In this document: piece after piece, positions 58,826 through 64,000 of the stretch
How positions within the stretch are numbered: the stretch's first letter is position 1
Layout of the letters: each line of letters begins with the position of its first letter
NCBI GenBank assembly: GCA_963556495.2
Contig: OY747716.1
Location: 16,442,540-16,506,539 of the forward strand
From: Valencia hispanica
Lineage: Eukaryota; Chordata; Actinopteri; Cyprinodontiformes; Valenciidae
Reading direction: 5' to 3'
DNA length: 64,000 nt
The notes under the pieces: model-generated
What the model was told of the DNA's origin: nothing
Seen by the model: the letters and a program-made list of their open reading frames with translations, nothing else
Database searches by the model: none
Program-made: the position numbers and the translations under genes

Positions 58826-60482
58826 ATTGCGCTGCATGCAGTGTTGTGTCAGTTCATCCTTAACAAGAACTAGTGCAAAATTCAGTTCAGCAAAGTTAAA
58901 ATAAATCAATTCATGTTCATAGTTTTATCAGATAAACATTCCAAAGTTCACAGCTCCAACAGGAATTAGTGCTTGTTCATTTATTACATTCTGTGTGAAA
59001 TAAAAATCTAAGTAATGACATCATTCATAAATTACCATAATGGATTATATAATCACCTAGCACCCGTCTTTGCTCACATAAACTGCATTTTATAATGTCT
59101 GAAATCCCAAAACAGCTGTTCCTGTTTATATTTTTAATGCTGTATTTTAATGTTTCCATCATAGGAAAACTAAATTGGAGTTTTGACTGAAAAGTGGTCT
59201 GTTATCCCGTTTAAAGTTCCTAAAGGAATAAAAGTGGATAGTGCATGTGTACTGGGATAAGGTGGAATTTACAACAACCCGCAGCATCAGGACAGAGAAA
59301 GATGCTTTGCCTGTGATGTCACGGTCTTATTTTTTTCCCATTCTTCTTTCATTCATTCTTAATGAATACCTGACCAACTGAGGAATAACGTTCAATAAAC
59401 AGTGCATAAATGCCCTCAATTGGTCAATTAACTATTTTCTGAATCAACCAGAGAGGTCACGCCACCGTCAGTTGGAGAAACTTCAAACACTGAGCATGCT
59501 GAGGTGAGTGAATCTTCATCTGTACAGACAGAGTGAATGCATGGTGTTGTTTGATAGAGTTTTTGCAGCATGTGAGCAGTATTTGTATAAAGCAGTGGAA
59601 CTTGTGTTGTGTATTTATGGTCTCGCTAAGTTAAATGCTAATGTTGAAAAGGTTTTTGACATGTCCAAAAAATCTTTGGCAACCTGGCTCAGCTGGAGAT
59701 CAAATACAGAACCTACAGCATCAGACAGTTAGAAATGCAATGTGAATTATTTAGTTAAACTGGTATAACATGTACGACTTTGAATAGTCCCAATTTTGAT
59801 AATTGTGCTTGAAGTTTTAACCTTTATGTTGGTATTTGCATTTTCCATTTTCTGCTTTGCCACGACAGTCTAGAACAACACAAAGCAATTTTGCAAAGGA
59901 GCTCAAAAATTAAGGGAATTACATTTTTCTGGATTCCAAAAATATTGCTTGGTCTTGTGTGCCTTTTAAAATCATATAAAATGACAGTATTTTGCCCGGT
60001 GTAAAGAAACTGTGAAGCTACATAAAAATGGTAATGTTTTGAAAATAATAAAAAAAAGTTATAAACTGACATTCAGTGACACTTTCTAAATAAATAAATT
60101 GTTGTAATCCTGTATAGCTAAATGGAGTATTTTAGCGAACTCCTGTTTAGTTGAAACGTAGCAGCCAAAGGCATGGTGAACATGTTTAGAGATTACCTTG
60201 GAAACATTGAGATGTTATGTTTGTAGCCTGGCAACAATTGGGTTTCTGGCACCACATTAAGGCATTGACACTTTCTCAGGACAGGAGTTGATGGTTTCCT
60301 TTACTCTTACAACTCTTGCTGCAGCTCTGAGAGCTAATATTTTTAGCTCGTTAAGCTTGTCAACTTTTTTTGACAGTACTCAGATTTTTCAGCGATTGTT
60401 ATTTTGGTAAATAAAATATTTCACCAGTTTTTTTCAGATAAGAATTTCAAATACAGCCTTACTTCTAAATGTCTTTGCTATA
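58826..60482. other. No gene seen
   Basis: AT-rich DNA. A plus-strand frame at 59508-59732 (74 codons) has no domain and is probably chance. Confidence 0.35.
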
Positions 60483-60660
60483 TAAAGTTGACACCAGAGG
60501 TTTACATACACCGAATAACAACATTTTTCTTCTCACTCTGTGAAGTTAATTCAGACCAAACCTCTTGTTTTAGGTCATTTAGAATGACCAAAATTATTTT
60601 TATTTCCTAAATACAACAATAACGAGAGAAAGAATATGTCAGAGATTTACAGTATTTTCT
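60483..60660 (+). mobile_element. Sleeping Beauty-type Tc1 terminal repeat fragment
   Basis: AGTTGACACC, then AGAGGTTTACATACACC, matches the outer direct repeat of the salmonid-type Tc1 terminal repeats (CAGTTGAAGTC...TTTACATACAC), and TTAGGTCATTTAGAATGACC matches the inner portion. No transposase follows, so it is a solitary end. Confidence 0.65.
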
Positions 60661-61344
60661 CAAATATGGAGCTACACTGTGAATCAATTCTCCGTTGAGT
60701 AAGCTTTTAAATGCTAATGTCATCAATTGTTACTCTGTTACTAACAATGAATCTGGTTGTTTTTGTCAGCTTTTTGTCAAATAGAATCTAGAGTTTTTGC
60801 AGCTCGGGAGAAAAACAATATTAAAAGAAAGATGAATAAATCAGATTTTTCCAGTCAGCCCTTAAAACACAGACGAAGTACCTGCACACTATTAGCTCAT
60901 TTCTTTTTCGAAGTTAATTGCAATTTATGAATTCTGATGGGAATTTGCAATTATTAGCAAAGAGCCAGAGCAGAAACATTTTGGACTCTCCACTTCTGAA
61001 GATTAGTAAATGGAAAATAATTTAACATTTGGAAGAAAAAAAGATGACTAATTAAGGCATTTTTTCCTCTGGAAAATTGAAACTTTCTTTCAAATTTAAA
61101 TTGTAACTGCTTGAGATAATTAAAAACTCAGAAGGCTAAAAGGAAAAAATGTAACCATTTTTCAATAACTTCCGCATAAATATCATTGGTCTCTTTGTTT
61201 TCATTCTAACCTGCGACACCTTTTTGTAGATTTGCCTGCAAAATGCCTATCAATGCCTATCAGTTCCTCCAACATAGACACAGCTTCTTTTTACCTTTTC
61301 AATGAATACGAATTGTATTATTGCAAATATATATAAAAGTGACA
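60661..61344. other. No gene seen
   Basis: AT-rich DNA, no recognisable repeats. Confidence 0.35.
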
Positions 61345-61835
61345 ACACATGCCACCAGCCTGAAACATTTTAGCAGCACTGAAATGAAACCTAAATAGGA
61401 AAGCAAGACGACACTAAACATACAGAGCTACAATGAAAGGCTTTAGATTGAATGCACATTGAAACCTTTCATACCTAAATCCAATTGAAAAGATATGAAA
61501 TTGATGTTAATGGACACTTTTCATTCTAACTGTAGTCTCTAAATGCACAAAGATACAAAACATTCTTCAAAAACAGTATGTGAAAGGTGGTTTTACAAAG
61601 TATTGAGTCCGGGGAGGGGATGAGTAACAATGCAAGCCACACTTCATGTTTTTATTTGAAAAAAAAAAGAAGAAAATAAGAAAGAAAATCATGTGCCACT
61701 TTCTCTACAGTTTACAATTATGCACAGTTTTATTTACTTTTTTTTTTTTTTTTTTTTTTTACATAAAATGCAGGTAGAATATATGACAGTTTAAAGTCAC
61801 ATTTATGCAAGGGGTAAGGTTGAATGATTCCAGAT
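61345..61835 (+). mobile_element. Tc1 remnant, C-terminal part and 3' terminal repeat
   Basis: ACACTAAACATACAGAGCTA, CTACAATGAAAGGCTTTAGA and AAATCCAATTGAAAAGATAT correspond to the Tc1 catalytic region; GAAAGGTGGTTTTACAAAGT and TTGAGTCCGGGG to the stop-codon region. The terminal repeat is interrupted by a T-run (61738-61760) and ends near 61835. No open frame remains. Confidence 0.7.
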
Positions 61836-63223
61836 CTGGCTTTGTTTTCCTTGATTACAGTAAATGCATTACTATACTTCTGAAATGCTGTCGCTGGAGC
61901 TATAGCTCTAGCGGCAGAGCGCCAGCGTTATAAATAGGACCAAGGCATGCATCCTTATGCCCTTCGCCCTTTTCCCCGTCCTCCCCCGGACAGCAGGCCC
62001 CATCAAACAGTGTCATCTGGCTTCACAGCAATGACAGGGTGCCATTTGGCCAATAGATGTTTAACCAATCCCTGGGCACCAGCTGGCACTCAAACACACT
62101 TCACAGTTCCCTCCAAAGTGTGCCTCCTGTTTTCCATTCAGACTCCCAGGAGCAGAGGGGACGGAGGTGGCAGCAATTGAGGCCAGGGTGGGGGTGTTCT
62201 AACAGGCAAACACGAAAGGTTACCATCCCTATTTCACATCAAATATAAAGGACACCAGTAATTACCTCACGCAGCCGACAGGTTCCAACACAGGCGCTGG
62301 GTATCTCTTCTATCTGACCTTGTGATAGCCTGAAGTGAAATGCTAGGAGCAGGGACGACACAAAGCTGGAAAATAAAACTTGAAAATGACACTCCCTAAT
62401 TGCATTGCTCTCAAACTGCTGTGTAGCCTAATTGCATTTCGGGATGTGTCCAGTTCTCCCATCTTCATCCTTGGCGGATTTGTTCCCACTGCCGCTGTGC
62501 AAACTCACTCTCCACCTTATTTCCTCAATGTCAGGAGCCATAATGAAAGCTAAAGACCTGACATCTTGACTAGTTTAAATTCATTTCCAAAGGTTAGCCG
62601 GGTGAGGACATGAAAAACACATAAAAGCTTTGCAAGGGGATAAAAAAAAAACTGGCAGGGATGAGAAGAAACAAGGGGAGAAGAGGAGCTCCGATTAGCA
62701 TCCCTCTGTTACTCAGAATTGCGTGTGGCTGCGGCTGCGGATTGAACGGTGCGAGGGTGTGAGAAATTCTGCTGCTTTGTGGGTGGGCACGGGGCCTGGG
62801 GTTGCGTGTGCTGGCAGAGCTAATGCAGCGTCAACCGAGAGAATCCGATCCCTGCTTTGGAAGGCCGGCCGCATTGTCAAATTCCCGGATTAGTCGGCTG
62901 CAAAGGCAGGGAGTGTTAACTGCGTCGGTCAGCAGGCTCGGACGGGATCAGAGCACTCACTGAGGCTGTTCTGTCGCTGGCTGATAGCATGAGATGACAT
63001 GACGCCCAGCCGCGTTGCTCCCCGCTGACCCACATATCACACCTACGTCCAGAAAGTCCCAAATAACTGTGCTAAAATCTGCCAGGGCTGTTAATTAATT
63101 CTCACAATAGGTTGGCTGGCTTCGGGCTAAGATAGGACATGCTTTGGCTGCATGACGGCGTTGGCCGGCAGTTAAGAGCTAGGACTCCAGAAATAAGACT
63201 TGTGTGACAGCTTCATACGTATA
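61836..63223. other. No gene seen; GC-balanced block 61940-63180
   Basis: This is the longest GC-balanced, repeat-free stretch in the window. It contains homeodomain-like words (TTAATTAATTCTCAC near 63091) and CCGGATTAGTCGG near 62886. No frame has a recognisable domain. It could include enhancer DNA; only alignment would tell. Confidence 0.3.
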
Positions 63224-64000
63224 CAGTGCCTTGCAAAAATATTTATAACACAAACTTTTCCACATTTTGTCAAAAATTATATGTATTTATTGGGATTTCA
63301 TGTGATATACCGAAAGTATGTGTGTGTTTGAAGTCAGCATCTCTTTATTTGGATAAACTCCAGGCCTACCAAGTGCCTACCAGCATTTAATTTCATCCCG
63401 GAGGTTTATTAGAGAACAAAAGGCGTCATAAAGACCAAAGAGCACAGGGGACAGATCAGGAATAAAGGTGTAGAGAAGGCTGAAGAAGGGTTCTGTTATA
63501 GAACAGTACCCAAGTCTTTAGAATTAAGTAATACACAGCTGCAAACCAACCAAGACATGACCATCCACCTAAATTGTGAGGCAAGAAAAGCAATAGTCAG
63601 AGAAGCAGCCAGGAAGCTGGAAGAGCAAATGGTAAATGGCCTGCATTTGTATAGCGCTTTTTCAGTCAGAGGACCACAAAGCGCTTTACATTGTAGCCAC
63701 AGTTGCCTTCGGGCACACTGACAGAGGCGAGCGAGGCTGCCGGACACAGGCGCCACCGGGCCCTCTGACCACCACCAGCAGGCAACAGGGTTAAGTGTCT
63801 TGCCCAAGGACACATCGACCGAGACGGACAGAGCGGGGACTCAAACCAGCAACCCACCGATTACAGGACGAATTCCCACCACCTGAGCCACAGTCGTCCC
63901 CAAGGCGGCTCTGGAATAGCTGCAGCAATCCAAAGCTCAGGTGGGAGAGTTTGATGACTGGATATTAGGTGTGCCCTCCACAATTCTGAGCTTCTTGGAA
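63224..64000 (+). mobile_element. Tc1 transposon, 5' part, runs off the window
   Basis: It begins with CAGTGCCTTGCAAAAATATT at 63224, preceded by TA (63222-63223). The leader (GTTTATTAGAGAACAAAAGG) and the N-terminal coding region (CAACCAAGACATGACCATCC, AAGCAGCCAGGAA) follow, then a SINE (63627-63901), then more coding (AGCTCAGGTGGGAGAGTTTG). The remainder lies beyond 64000. Frames are broken in the visible part. Confidence 0.8.
63627..63901 (-). mobile_element. tRNA-derived SINE, family 2, best copy, inside Tc1
   Basis: Minus strand: A box TGGCTCAGGTGG (63890-63879) and B box GGTTTGAGTCC (63847-63837) in a tRNA-like head, then the body with CTTGGGCAAGACACTTAACC and GGTGGTGGTCAGAGGGCCCG, then the tail AAAGCGCTTTGTGGTCCTCT and a GCGCTATACAAATGCAGG end closing in CCATTTACCATTTG. 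It is the reference copy for reading the other three. Confidence 0.85.

Noticed and set aside
1..64000. CRISPR array, bacterial operon or phage-like system
   Set aside because: No spaced direct repeats of CRISPR type and no prokaryotic gene layout; all content fits a vertebrate genome.

Overview
The window looks like teleost fish nuclear DNA. It carries Rex1 and L2-type LINEs, a swarm of decayed Tc1/mariner copies, tRNA-headed SINEs, piggyBac and several short DNA transposons, which is the usual teleost repertoire. I find no complete host gene, rRNA, tRNA gene, CRISPR array or operon. The only hint of host coding sequence is one 144-nt candidate exon at 5370-5513. The window is therefore most likely intergenic or inside a large intron. 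All family names rest on motifs, termini and copy-to-copy comparison within the window; no database search was possible.

Layout. 1-340 is a GC-rich dispersed repeat. 341-10362 is mostly unique AT-rich DNA holding a short transposon (3688-4921), the candidate exon, and a local duplication near 6.5-6.8 kb. 10363-18513 is a mobile-element block. It contains a minus-strand L2-type LINE with an SGNH-esterase ORF1 and an internally deleted ORF2, and a 5'-truncated Rex1 (12654-13656). It also contains a Tc1/mariner relative with DD36E spacing (14596-18010) that was split by a 2.36-kb L2 LINE with a 7-bp target duplication, plus an L2 3' tail. 18514-26473 is mostly unique DNA with a SINE.

26474-32913 is a second block: a TTAA-flanked short transposon, another inverted-repeat transposon, a truncated piggyBac transposase, a further short transposon, and a nearly full-length Rex1 (plus strand) that contains an L2-like 3' fragment. 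32914-39490 holds scattered SINE and Tc1 scraps and one strong hairpin. 39491-43200 is a second nearly full-length Rex1, minus strand, with an internally deleted Rex1 nested in it. 43201-52204 has three SINEs or SINE-like copies, a Tc1 remnant and a short transposon with long terminal inverted repeats. 52205-56009 is one Tc1 copy that has been hit by four insertions. 57570-58825 is a truncated L2 LINE. 58826-64000 is unique DNA with Sleeping Beauty-type and Tc1 remnants, ending inside a Tc1 copy that was itself hit by a SINE.

Every recognisable transposon protein here is broken by stops, frameshifts, truncation or insertion, so nothing looks autonomous. What the window offers is an insertion history: nested elements give a relative order (Tc1 copies older than the SINE, Rex1 and MITE copies inside them; DD36E element older than its L2; Rex1 older than the L2 and mini-Rex1 inside them). 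Long stretches between blocks show no gene; a few look like possible regulatory DNA, but that is only an impression.
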